Source: SNAP01 sp049671745
Lineage (GTDB): Bacteria > Bacteroidota > Bacteroidia > Bacteroidales > Marinifilaceae
Direction: 5' to 3'
NCBI GenBank assembly: GCA_049671745.1
Contig: JBATVL010000034.1
Span: 1 to 22,518, forward strand
DNA length: 22,518 nucleotides
Shown one piece after another: positions 9,001 through 15,308 of this stretch (within the stretch, counting starts at the first letter, position 1; every line of letters begins with the position of its first letter). The notes under the pieces are model-generated. The model ran no database searches, was not told where the DNA came from, and saw only the letters and a program-made list of their open reading frames with translations. A program made the position numbers and the translations under genes.

Positions 9001-10249
9001 AAGATCTTTTGTAGAGGATAAGAATAAAACAGCTCCTGTAATTTCTGCTTGTAGCTTAAAAGAATTGCATGAGAATCAGTCTCTTAGTTTAAGTACAGAT
9101 ATGTTTACTATAGAGGATAAGGATGGAATAACTGATACTAAATATAAACTTAGTATTCGTAATGGAGATCATTATACAGTAGATGGACAAACTATCACTT
9201 TGGAGAAGACTTATATAGGTGATTTGAAGATTGCTTTGTTTGTAAATGATGGTAAGTTTAATAGTGAGGATTATAACTTAGTACTTAAGGTTCTGCCAAA
9301 TAACCATCCTCTTGTCATAAAAGTTAATGATGCTAAGATGTTCCTTGGTGATGTTCTTCCTGAATTTCATGTTTCTATTACTGGCTTTTTAAATGGAGAT
9401 GATATTAATAATTTGACTGGTAAACTTATATATACAGTAAATGAAAAAGAGATATTTGCCTCTGGTCTTAGCTCTGAATATTATAATATAGAGTATAAGT
9501 CAGGTGTCTTATCTGTAGAGGATAAGAACAAAACAGCTCCCGTAATTTCTGCTTGCAATTTAAAAGAATTGCATGAGAATCAGTCTCTCAGCCTAAGTGC
9601 AGATATGTTTACTATAGAGGACAAAGACAATGTTTTGAATCCTGTATATACATTTAATATTCAATCTAACGAACATTATACTGTAGAGGATCAAACAATA
9701 ATTCTTGATGAATTTTATGTTGGCGATGTAAATATTACTCTTAATGTGAATGATGGGAAATATGATAGTGAATATTTTAGTTTTGTTCTTAAGGTTAAAG
9801 CAGGCAATCATCCTCTTTTGATAAAGGTTAATGATGTTGAAGTTGCTTTTGGTGAATCTTACCCTGATTTTTCTTCTACTGCAGAAGGGTTTGTTAATGA
9901 TAATACAATTTCTGATTTAGATGGCAAACTTGTTTATAAACTTAATGGAAATAATATTATAGCTTCTGGTTTGAGTTCAGAATATTATAATATCTCTTAT
10001 CAATCAGGTATATTAAAAGTGAATTACAGTAATAAGAAGATTACTCTTTGGCCTAACCCTGCAAAAGAAGAAATAAATATTAAAGGGTTTAAGGAAGGTG
10101 ATGAATTAATTATATATAATATTTCTGGAGTAATTATTCTGAGACAGAATATCACAGAAGATGTTCTTAATATTGGTAGTTTATCTACAGGAATATATTT
10201 CTTAAAAATAGGGGATAGTAGGGCTGTTAGATTTATAAAGATTGACTGA
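6002..10249 (+). CDS. Secreted GH13 alpha-amylase family protein with T9SS sorting domain
   Basis: A 1415-residue, multi-domain enzyme expected to cleave alpha-1,4 glucans outside the cell. A signal peptide (1-21, ending IRAQ) is followed by two related beta-sandwich-like N-terminal segments (about 24-145 and 150-275), a further Ig-like region, then a CBM48-like domain with GDFNNWQ (from about 424). The GH13 barrel (about 535-900) shows region I DLVLNH (620-625), region II DGFRFDF with nucleophile Asp698, acid/base Glu744 in FEHLAS, and region IV ESHDEE with Asp808. After domain C come two tandem 168-residue units (1004-1171, 1172-1339), each a cadherin-like part plus an MBG-like part. The C-terminal type IX sorting domain starts ITLWPNPAKEEINI (from 1347). 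The protein should be exported by T9SS and either released or surface-anchored. It is monocistronic, with no SusCD genes beside it. Confidence 0.93.
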   Translation: MRKIRLLLIMFFVITFSNIRAQKIWIEPNNANVNNEITIFLDKENSNFYTGGEAVVYIHAGVDTDAGAWQNVNNAFSSLNDSQRMTPVNKEKTIWKKTIDAKTYFSLKSGLLVKGINLLFRNQYSGDNDKTGNFYLDLVDKKVEEDKFFEISPAIPKITDEICITFDPSKAAGKLLIDEEKIYMHSWAVCSGLVSKTADYEGQSHWNDNTKGALTKLEDGKWQIKFIPKDYFNITDDNENLFRIGLLFRTEKGDKVQKNEDGEDIYIEANPEFYISVSHPTVEERMVEKNIECSIAFTTSDNANVRVLVNDVELSTKSNVKEFSFKHVFKESGKQIVELIAQNGEIIKSKKVIFNVYNPINEVAIPNWIKANSKGVVYHQGIEARDDDFTKATLILHAPTSVDYADGYGKSYGSQAVTAKKVIYILGDFNNWQVSEEYKMQISPDKNYFWLTLNNLEKGKEYVYQYFIDGKLYLADPYSRKVSNPDDRYISSATYPNLIEYPANKAHGIASILQTGQEVYSWKVNDFKTVSHNDLNVYELHIRDFTKEGSFKAAALKLDYIKKMGINCIHVMPVSEFEGNDSWGYNPNFYFAVDKAYGKASDLKDFIDKAHSMDIAVINDLVLNHSFNTSSFAQMYWDKENNHPEGVNPWYNAEHNFKNPGAHWGSDFNHTSVITQQLVDNILNYWMDEFHFDGFRFDFTKGFSNTVYGAESWGSDYDAQRIGLLKRMVKTMRTGHPNSIAIFEHLASSKEDVELANEGVLMWGGKGVTAPYEQMVMGWSSNNNISNSYFKNQGYAYANLMSYMESHDEERLAYKALRYGKDVNAGDIGNYKEANDEELSKIIPRLKAAAAFNLLLPGPRMIWQFQELAYEYSIEYNGRTGKKPVRWDYLDNDRRKSLYDFYSAVLGLRNKYNLFANDKPQNYVLSGDMKRITLNAEDKDGNGFQIIAIANFGEVTKSIIPYFGTDGKWYEFESNKSIEISNHSSYSIDLQAGELKIYSSRSFVEDKNKTAPVISACSLKELHENQSLSLSTDMFTIEDKDGITDTKYKLSIRNGDHYTVDGQTITLEKTYIGDLKIALFVNDGKFNSEDYNLVLKVLPNNHPLVIKVNDAKMFLGDVLPEFHVSITGFLNGDDINNLTGKLIYTVNEKEIFASGLSSEYYNIEYKSGVLSVEDKNKTAPVISACNLKELHENQSLSLSADMFTIEDKDNVLNPVYTFNIQSNEHYTVEDQTIILDEFYVGDVNITLNVNDGKYDSEYFSFVLKVKAGNHPLLIKVNDVEVAFGESYPDFSSTAEGFVNDNTISDLDGKLVYKLNGNNIIASGLSSEYYNISYQSGILKVNYSNKKITLWPNPAKEEINIKGFKEGDELIIYNISGVIILRQNITEDVLNIGSLSTGIYFLKIGDSRAVRFIKID
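9011..10018 (+). repeat. Tandem 504-bp intragenic duplication in the amylase gene
   Basis: Unit 1 is 9011-9514 and unit 2 is 9515-10018, in frame (168 codons each). The first 105 bases or so of the two units are about 90 percent identical, with most changes at third codon positions. The rest matches clearly only as protein (HPL-IKVND, SGLSSEYYNI, SGxLxV). This points to an in-frame duplication with later conversion or selection at the unit start. Confidence 0.9.
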
Positions 10250-10312
10250 TTTCAAATCAGAATATTGAGCTTGTTCTTGTATTGTGAGATATAGGAACAA
10301 GTATAACTAAAT

Positions 10313-10347
10313 GGGGATTATATCAATTGATATAATCCCCTTATTTT
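10313..10347 (+). terminator. Palindromic terminator after the amylase gene
   Basis: A perfect 28-base palindrome starting GGGGATTATATCAA (10313-10340) followed by TTATTTT. It lies between the convergent amylase and OYE genes, five bases from the OYE stop codon. A weaker hairpin (CTTGTTC 10270-10276 with GAACAAG 10295-10301) precedes it. Confidence 0.8.
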
Positions 10348-11458
10348 AGTCAAGATCTAAAAAAGGATAATCTGTATATCCTCTGGCATCACCTCCTCCA
10401 AAAAGTGTATGATTATCTGATATTTCATTTAGTTCTGCATTGAGTTTTACTCTTGTAGGGTAATCAGGATTTGTTAGAAATTTTCTTCCAAATCCAATAA
10501 TATCAACAAGCTTATTGCACAACAATAAATTTGCCTCTTCAGGAGTTTTATTCCCAGTAGCTATAATAGTGTTTTTAAAATTTTCTCTAAGGGATATTCT
10601 GAAATCATTAGGAACCTCAGGAGCATCATCCCAATCTGCTTCGCAAAGGTGTATATATGTAATCCCTATTTTATCTAATTCTTTAGCAGCAATCATGATG
10701 GTATCAAAAATTTCAGGATCATTCATATCCTTAAATCTAATAAAAGGAGCTAAGCGAACTCCTGTTTTGTCTTTCCCTATTTCATCTGAAACAACTTTTG
10801 TTATTTCCGTTAATAAACGAATCCTGTTTTCTTTAGAACCTCCATATTTATCAGTTCTTACATTTGAATTTTTCCTTAGAAATTGATCAATTAAATAGCC
10901 ATTTGCCCCATGTATTTCTACTCCATCAAATCCAGCTTCTATAGCATTTTTTGCTCCTATTCGGAATTCCTCTATAACTTCTTTAATATCACAATCTGTC
11001 ATTTCTCTTGGTTGCTCTACAGGTACAAATGTAGCATCTCCATTAGGTGCTCCATCAAAAATGTATACAGTGGTGTCTTTTGCTATACATGCTGAAGGAG
11101 CAATTGGTTGAAGTCCATTAACTTTAGATGAGCTAACTCTGCCTACATGCCATAGTTGTAGAAATATCTTTCCACCTTTTTGGTGAACTTCATTTGTTGT
11201 TAATTTCCAGGCATTTACTTGTTCTTTTGTATATATTCCGGGAGTCTTAGCATAACCCATACCTTGTAAAGATATCTGAGTGGCCTCTGTTATAATAAGA
11301 CCCGCAGAAGCCCTTTGTCCATAATAGGCAGCCATTAATTGATTTGGAATATCGCCAGGTTGTGATGCTCTTGAACGAGTCATTGGAGCCATTAAGAATC
11401 TATTCTTAAGTTCAATGCTATTCATTTTATATGATGTAAATAAATCTATTTTTTTCAT
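10346..11458 (-). CDS. Old Yellow Enzyme family ene-reductase (NemA-like)
   Basis: A 370-residue FMN-dependent, NAD(P)H-using oxidoreductase of the OYE family, which reduces activated C=C bonds such as those of maleimides and enones, or nitro groups. Visible features are the N-terminal FMN loop APMTRSR (24-30), Gln101 in LQLWHVGR (100-107), the active-site HGANGYLIDQFL (183-194) with His183/Asn186 substrate ligands and Tyr188 proton donor, Arg235, and the FMN phosphate loop GFGRKFLTNPD (322-332). Length and motifs match the classical NemA/XenB-like class. It has no signal peptide, so it is cytoplasmic. It follows the PuuE-like gene by 42 bases on the same strand, so the two form an operon. 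The gap is mostly an AAT repeat that runs into the ATG. The natural substrate is unknown. Confidence 0.95.
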   Translation of the reverse strand: MKKIDLFTSYKMNSIELKNRFLMAPMTRSRASQPGDIPNQLMAAYYGQRASAGLIITEATQISLQGMGYAKTPGIYTKEQVNAWKLTTNEVHQKGGKIFLQLWHVGRVSSSKVNGLQPIAPSACIAKDTTVYIFDGAPNGDATFVPVEQPREMTDCDIKEVIEEFRIGAKNAIEAGFDGVEIHGANGYLIDQFLRKNSNVRTDKYGGSKENRIRLLTEITKVVSDEIGKDKTGVRLAPFIRFKDMNDPEIFDTIMIAAKELDKIGITYIHLCEADWDDAPEVPNDFRISLRENFKNTIIATGNKTPEEANLLLCNKLVDIIGFGRKFLTNPDYPTRVKLNAELNEISDNHTLFGGGDARGYTDYPFLDLD

Positions 11459-11483
11459 TATTATTATTATTATTATTATTATT
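11457..11483 (-). repeat. AAT trinucleotide repeat overlapping the OYE start codon
   Basis: Nine uninterrupted AAT units on the minus strand, the last of which shares its AT with the ATG of the OYE gene. In Bacteroidota the region just before the start codon favours A/T-rich, unstructured sequence. Copy-number change would alter the leader length without shifting the reading frame. Confidence 0.95.
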
Positions 11484-11500
11484 TAAATTGTTTTTTGTTC

Positions 11501-12448
11501 TTATTTATTGTATTCTAACTCTGAATTATCTATTGGTGTATCTGGATCGTTTATAACCATTTTAGCAATATTATCTTTTCTCATAAAAACAACACCACTA
11601 TTTTTCTTTACGTATTTAATGAATTGATCCATAACTCTCACCATAGCTGGTGATCCTCCAATTCTATCATGTAGAGTGACTGACATCATCCTACGCTTAT
11701 TCCCTGCTTCATCATAAAGTTGATCAAACTCAGCTTTTAATTGGTAAAGAAATTGATCTGGACTCCATTTATTTCCAGAAATGTTCACAATGTCGTTGTT
11801 TCTAAGAGTATATGGTATTATAACAAATTTCTTGTTTCGAACTTTAGTGATAAATGGTTCATCGCGGCTTATATCGTCAATGTGGTAAAGAAAATTTAGA
11901 TCTTGTAAAACTTTAAGTGTATTTACATTTCTTCTTAACCAGTTAGCGTTATATCCTACTGATCTTTGTCCTGTAATATTTTCAACAATGTCTACTCCAT
12001 CTTTTATAAATTTTAGTTCGTCTTTGTATGAAAGGTTCCATTGATTTTTCCAAGCTATTCCATGTGCTGCTATTTCATGTCCTCTTTTAGCAATTTCTTT
12101 GGCAATTTTGGGGTATTTTTGAGCAGCTTCACCTACAATATGTGAGGTTACTTTAATATTATACTTATCCCAAAGATCAAGCATGCGTAGTATCCCTTCA
12201 TTAGCCCCATACCTAAACCAACTTTGAGCAGGTAAATCTGGTATGCCTTTAGGTAAAGGAGTTCCAGAAAAAGGACTCTCTGCTCCTTCTGGTTGTCCTC
12301 CTGTTTCAAATTGCATAGATACACTGATTACTAATCTTGCACCGTTGGGCCAATAAACTTTATTGTTTTTGTTTTGAGCAAATCCTTTTAACGGTGCAAA
12401 ACTTATTAATAGAAGGATTGTAAATATTAAATAATTCTTTGTTTTCAT
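11501..12448 (-). CDS. Secreted PuuE-like polysaccharide deacetylase family hydrolase
   Basis: A 315-residue protein with a signal peptide (1-25, ending GFAQ), then a NodB-type barrel closest to the PuuE allantoinase / cyclic imide hydrolase / HpPgdA branch. Matching segments are WFRYGANEGILRMLDLWDKY (77-96), RGHEIAAHGIAW (122-133, His124 and His129) and the C-terminal LHDRIGGSPAM (259-269), where PuuE-type proteins have a HPR-GRPA motif. The first motif is SVSMQFE (42-48) and lacks the metal-binding Asp of true deacetylases, as in PuuE-type enzymes, so imide or amide ring hydrolysis is as likely as sugar deacetylation. It is the first gene of an operon with OYE and is divergent from an AraC regulator. 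Periplasmic location is inferred from the signal peptide. Substrate unknown. Confidence 0.82.
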   Translation of the reverse strand: MKTKNYLIFTILLLISFAPLKGFAQNKNNKVYWPNGARLVISVSMQFETGGQPEGAESPFSGTPLPKGIPDLPAQSWFRYGANEGILRMLDLWDKYNIKVTSHIVGEAAQKYPKIAKEIAKRGHEIAAHGIAWKNQWNLSYKDELKFIKDGVDIVENITGQRSVGYNANWLRRNVNTLKVLQDLNFLYHIDDISRDEPFITKVRNKKFVIIPYTLRNNDIVNISGNKWSPDQFLYQLKAEFDQLYDEAGNKRRMMSVTLHDRIGGSPAMVRVMDQFIKYVKKNSGVVFMRKDNIAKMVINDPDTPIDNSELEYNK

Positions 12449-12471
12449 ATTTATATTTTTTTTAAATTAGT

Positions 12472-12586
12472 TCTAACTGTTTGTTGCGAAAAAGTTAGAT
12501 GTTTATTATGTATACAATACTTAGATAATCTATTTTTTGTTTGGATTAGTTTTCGTTTATTTGATAATTATATGTCAAAGTTAGAT
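12472..12586. promoter_or_regulatory. Repeated AGTTAGA elements in the divergent control region
   Basis: The AraC gene and the deacetylase-OYE operon are separated by 178 bp. It contains AAAGTTAGAT twice in direct orientation (12491-12500 and 12577-12586) and TCTAACT, the reverse complement of its core, at 12472-12478. CAAAGTTA at 12576-12583 also matches a minus-strand TAnnTTTG element. These are candidates for AraC-type half sites; this is inference from position and repetition only. Confidence 0.35.
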
Positions 12587-12626
12587 TAAAGTACCGTATT
12601 GATTTTTGTATAAATTCATTATAATA

Positions 12627-13514
12627 ATGTATATTTCAACTATGATAAAGTTTAAGCAATATATCCCTTTCGTAGTATTAGAATTTGAAGGAGACATGTG
12701 GGACTATCCATCTCATAGTCATGATCATTTTGAGGTGATACTAATAAGAAGTGGTAGCGGAACACATATTGTTAATGGTATTCCATTCAAATACAGTGGC
12801 AATGATATTTTTTTAATTGCCCCTGATGACTCACATTCCTTTGAAGTTCATGAAAAGACATCATTCTGTTATCTTAAATTTACGGAATCTTTGTTTAGAA
12901 AAGATGAGAATATACAAGAAAAAGCAAAATGGATGCAGAGGATAGAGTCTATTTTATTTAATCCTAATCTTGTTCCAGGGGATGTTAAGTATAATGATAG
13001 GGACAAAGAACGAGTATATCAGATTACTGATATGATTTTAGATGAACATCATAATCCACATAATTATAGTAACGAAATAATTATAGATGCTGTTAGCATG
13101 ATTCTTAGTATCATTGCAAGAAATATTTGTAATCTTTACTGTGAAAAGCAAATGGAGACAGAATATGATAAGGGTAAAGTAAATGAGATATTGATCTATA
13201 TTAGGCAATATATTTATGATCCAGAAAAAATAAAAATTGCAACTATTGCTAGTCATTTTAATATGTCTAATAATTATATAAGTATATTCTTTAAAAAACA
13301 TTCAGGTGAATCTTTACAACAGTATATTTTAAACTATAGAATGATTCTTGCGGAGAATAGAATTAGACTTAGTGATTTTACTATTTCAGAAATTGCACTT
13401 CAATTAGGTTTTGCTGATGGAAGTCATCTTTTAAAACATTTCAAGAAGAAGTTCGGAGTAAACCCAGGTGAATACAGAAAATTGAAAAGAAATAGGCATA
13501 TTGACAAATATTAA
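12627..13514 (+). CDS. AraC family transcriptional regulator
   Basis: 295 residues from ATG 12627 (MYISTMIKF). A TTG 21 bases earlier would extend it, but that TTG is part of a GATTTTTG sequence resembling a -7 element, and an ATG at 12642 is a third option. The N-terminal half is a cupin-type sensing domain (HSHDHFEVILIRSGSG at about 30-45, then PDDSHSFEVH). The C-terminal half (about 195-290) has two helix-turn-helix motifs, the first around IATIASHFNMSNNYISIFFK and the second around TISEIALQLGFADGSHLLKHFKK, ending in the GVNPGEYRK signature. It is divergent from the PuuE-like/OYE operon and is the probable regulator of that operon and of itself. The inducer is unknown. Confidence 0.92.
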   Translation: MYISTMIKFKQYIPFVVLEFEGDMWDYPSHSHDHFEVILIRSGSGTHIVNGIPFKYSGNDIFLIAPDDSHSFEVHEKTSFCYLKFTESLFRKDENIQEKAKWMQRIESILFNPNLVPGDVKYNDRDKERVYQITDMILDEHHNPHNYSNEIIIDAVSMILSIIARNICNLYCEKQMETEYDKGKVNEILIYIRQYIYDPEKIKIATIASHFNMSNNYISIFFKKHSGESLQQYILNYRMILAENRIRLSDFTISEIALQLGFADGSHLLKHFKKKFGVNPGEYRKLKRNRHIDKY

Positions 13515-13696
13515 TAATGAGAGATTCTATAGTTAATCGGGCTTTCAGTACAAAAGAGACAGGTTTATTGATCTATTATACTTTTAATTAAAAAATCTTT
13601 AAAATATTATTTTTCTATAAATGTCTAGTTGCGTTATTGTTATAGCTTTTAGGAATGATAAGTTCTTAGAATAACTGAAAAAGATGTTCAGACAGT

Positions 13697-13727
13697 TTGT
13701 CTTTTTGAATTAAAATCCATATCTTTG
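13697..13727 (+). promoter_or_regulatory. Promoter of tRNA-Arg copy 2
   Basis: TTG 13697-13699, a 20-nt spacer, TATCTTTG 13720-13727. A short hairpin with a T-run (AGACA 13690-13694 with TGTCT 13698-13702) overlaps the -33 element and may end the AraC transcript. The rest of 13515-13752 shows no gene. Confidence 0.7.
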
Positions 13728-13752
13728 CAACGCAGAAAAGCAAAACAAGGAC

Positions 13753-13827
13753 GGTCCAGTAGCTCAGTTGGATTAGAGCAACGGCCTTCTAAGCCGTAGG
13801 TCCCAGGTTCGAGCCCTGGCTGGATCA
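13753..13827 (+). tRNA. tRNA-Arg (anticodon TCT), copy 2
   Basis: All 75 bases are identical to the copy at 5684, with the same cloverleaf and TCT anticodon. Similarity with copy 1 extends about 12 bases upstream (AAAACAAGGA) with one change, which suggests a shared duplication event. No strong terminator follows; 102 bases separate it from copy 3, which has its own promoter. Confidence 0.97.
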
Positions 13828-13873
13828 CTTAATTACTAGCTTCTTTATAGAACTTTTAATTATAGACAGTTTC

Positions 13874-13903
13874 TTGTTTCTTCAAATATATTGATTATAT
13901 TTG
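13874..13903 (+). promoter_or_regulatory. Promoter of tRNA-Arg copy 3
   Basis: TTG 13874-13876, a 19-nt spacer, TATATTTG 13896-13903: a full consensus match between the two tandem tRNAs. Confidence 0.7.
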
Positions 13904-13929
13904 CACAGCTTTATAGCAACCATAAGGAT

Positions 13930-14004
13930 GGTCCAGTAGCTCAGTTGGATTAGAGCAACGGCCTTCTAAGCCGTAGGTCCCAGGTTCGAGCCCTGGCTGG
14001 ATCA
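13930..14004 (+). tRNA. tRNA-Arg (anticodon TCT), copy 3
   Basis: The third identical 75-nt copy. Its upstream sequence differs from that of copies 1 and 2 except for AAGGAT just before the acceptor stem. A strong terminator follows at 14009. Confidence 0.97.
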
Positions 14005-14008
14005 CAAG

Positions 14009-14040
14009 AAAGGAATTCATTTATTTGAATTCCTTTTTTT
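14009..14040 (+). terminator. Intrinsic terminator of tRNA-Arg copy 3
   Basis: An eleven-base perfect stem, AAAGGAATTCA (14009-14019) with its complement at 14026-14036, a six-base loop and a run of Ts to 14040. Confidence 0.9.
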
Positions 14041-14105
14041 GTTATATATACTTTTTTACTTTATGAAGATTTTGTGTTTACGAATACAGATATAGATAAC
14101 GACTT

Positions 14106-14150
14106 AAGATAAACTCTTAGAACTTATGTGTTCTAAGAGTTTATCTTTTT
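14106..14150. terminator. Long hairpin downstream of the LrgB-like gene
   Basis: An 18-base perfect stem (14106-14123 with 14130-14147) and a six-base loop. The T-run lies on the plus strand and touches the stop codon of the minus-strand LrgB gene, so the stem may protect or end that transcript while also backing up the tRNA terminator. Confidence 0.7.
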
Positions 14151-14853
14151 ATTGTAGGTGTATCATTAGATAGTCAACAAATAATGGTGCAAGAATAGCT
14201 GTAATTAACCCATTTAAAGCAATTGCCAATCCTGCCATTGCAGCATAGTTTTCTCCAAGAGGTGTAACTCTTGCTGTTCCTAATCCGTGAGCTGCAGTAC
14301 CCATTGCTAGTCCTACTGATTCAGGTTTCGTTATTTTCATTATCTTTAAGAACTGAACTCCAATAATAGAACCAAATACTCCTACTATGATAACAACAGC
14401 AGCAGAAAGAGGAGGTATGCCCCCTATTGATTCACTTACCTTAACAGCAATAGGAGTGGTGACTGATTTAGGAATTAAAGATAATATCACCTTGTTTGAT
14501 GCTCCAAAACTCCACGCTAAAAGAACAACTGATACTATACCTGTAGCAGAACCAATAAACATACATACAAGAATTTGTACATAATTTTTTTTAATTGTTT
14601 CCCATTGTTGATATAATGGATAAGCTAGAGCTACAACAGACGCATCTAATAGAAGACGTAAAGGATAAGAGCCATTGCTGTATGTTTCGAAATCTATGCC
14701 TAAACATTGAATTCCAACAATAAGAATAATAATACTAGTCATTACAGGATTTAGGAATGCTATTTTACTTCTCTTGTAGATGGAATCGCAGAAAAGATAT
14801 ATGACAATAGTGAATACAATAATGAAAACTGGTGAATTTAATATTTCAATCAT
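14149..14853 (-). CDS. LrgB/CidB family membrane protein
   Basis: A 234-residue, highly hydrophobic protein of the LrgB family. Signatures are the LLLDASVVALAYPLYQQW segment, SLIPKSVTTPIAVKVSESIGG in the middle, and GTAAHGLGTARVTPLGE near the C terminus, with about seven or eight membrane segments. In Gram-positive bacteria LrgAB/CidAB modulate murein hydrolase activity, cell death or pyruvate transport; the plant relative moves glycolate and glycerate. An organic-acid transport role is a fair alternative here. Its start overlaps the stop of the LrgA-like gene by four bases (ATGA), so translation is coupled. Confidence 0.93.
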   Translation of the reverse strand: MIEILNSPVFIIVFTIVIYLFCDSIYKRSKIAFLNPVMTSIIILIVGIQCLGIDFETYSNGSYPLRLLLDASVVALAYPLYQQWETIKKNYVQILVCMFIGSATGIVSVVLLAWSFGASNKVILSLIPKSVTTPIAVKVSESIGGIPPLSAAVVIIVGVFGSIIGVQFLKIMKITKPESVGLAMGTAAHGLGTARVTPLGENYAAMAGLAIALNGLITAILAPLFVDYLMIHLQ

Positions 14854-15179
14854 TTTCTCCCCCCTGATACTAAACCAACTACTAAAAGAATAATTAATGT
14901 GCTTATAAGAGATGCACCAAGAATAGGAAATATCTCAGCTTTTATTAAATCTATATAAAGAGCTATGCCAACGCCAACAGGTACAAAAAAGAAGCCCATA
15001 TTTTCAAGTAGAAAGTTAGAAAATCTTTTTATTTGTAATTCATTAAGAATTCCTGTTTTTAAGAAAGTAAGAAGAATAATCATACCAAATACTGAGCCCG
15101 GTATTGAGAGTCCAGTGAGGTAGCGAATAATGTTGCCAAGAATAAGGCAGCCAAAAATTAATACTATTTCTTTAAGCAT
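14850..15179 (-). CDS. LrgA/CidA family holin-like protein
   Basis: A 109-residue protein with four membrane segments and the family signature LTGLSIPGSVFGMIILLTFL (21-40), followed by FLLENMGFFFVPVGVGI. It is the usual partner of LrgB and the first gene of the pair. CAAAGGTA at 15196-15203, which reads TACCTTTG on the minus strand, lies 17 bases upstream as a likely -7 element. The pair is divergent from a sensor kinase across 129 bp. Confidence 0.92.
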   Translation of the reverse strand: MLKEIVLIFGCLILGNIIRYLTGLSIPGSVFGMIILLTFLKTGILNELQIKRFSNFLLENMGFFFVPVGVGIALYIDLIKAEIFPILGASLISTLIILLVVGLVSGGRK

Positions 15180-15271
15180 ATTTTTAAATTTTTTGCAAAG
15201 GTATTGCTTCTTTTTTCAATTAGTTATTAATTGTAATAAATTTTGATTTACTGCACTTATTCGTTTATGAA

Positions 15272-15303
15272 TTGGTATGAATCTATAATAAGTATTATAT
15301 TTG
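15272..15303 (+). promoter_or_regulatory. Candidate promoter of the sensor kinase gene
   Basis: TTG 15272-15274, a 21-nt spacer, TATATTTG 15296-15303. The -7 element ends only five bases before the ATG at 15309, so the mRNA would start at or next to the start codon. Confidence 0.5.
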
Positions 15304-15308
15304 TATAA

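Noticed and set aside
10515..11095. Plus-strand open frames opposite the OYE gene
   Set aside because: Shadow frames of a gene with clear FMN and active-site motifs on the other strand.
12606..12626. TTG start for the AraC gene
   Set aside because: The TTG lies inside a sequence resembling a -7 promoter element, and ATGs follow at 12627 and 12642.
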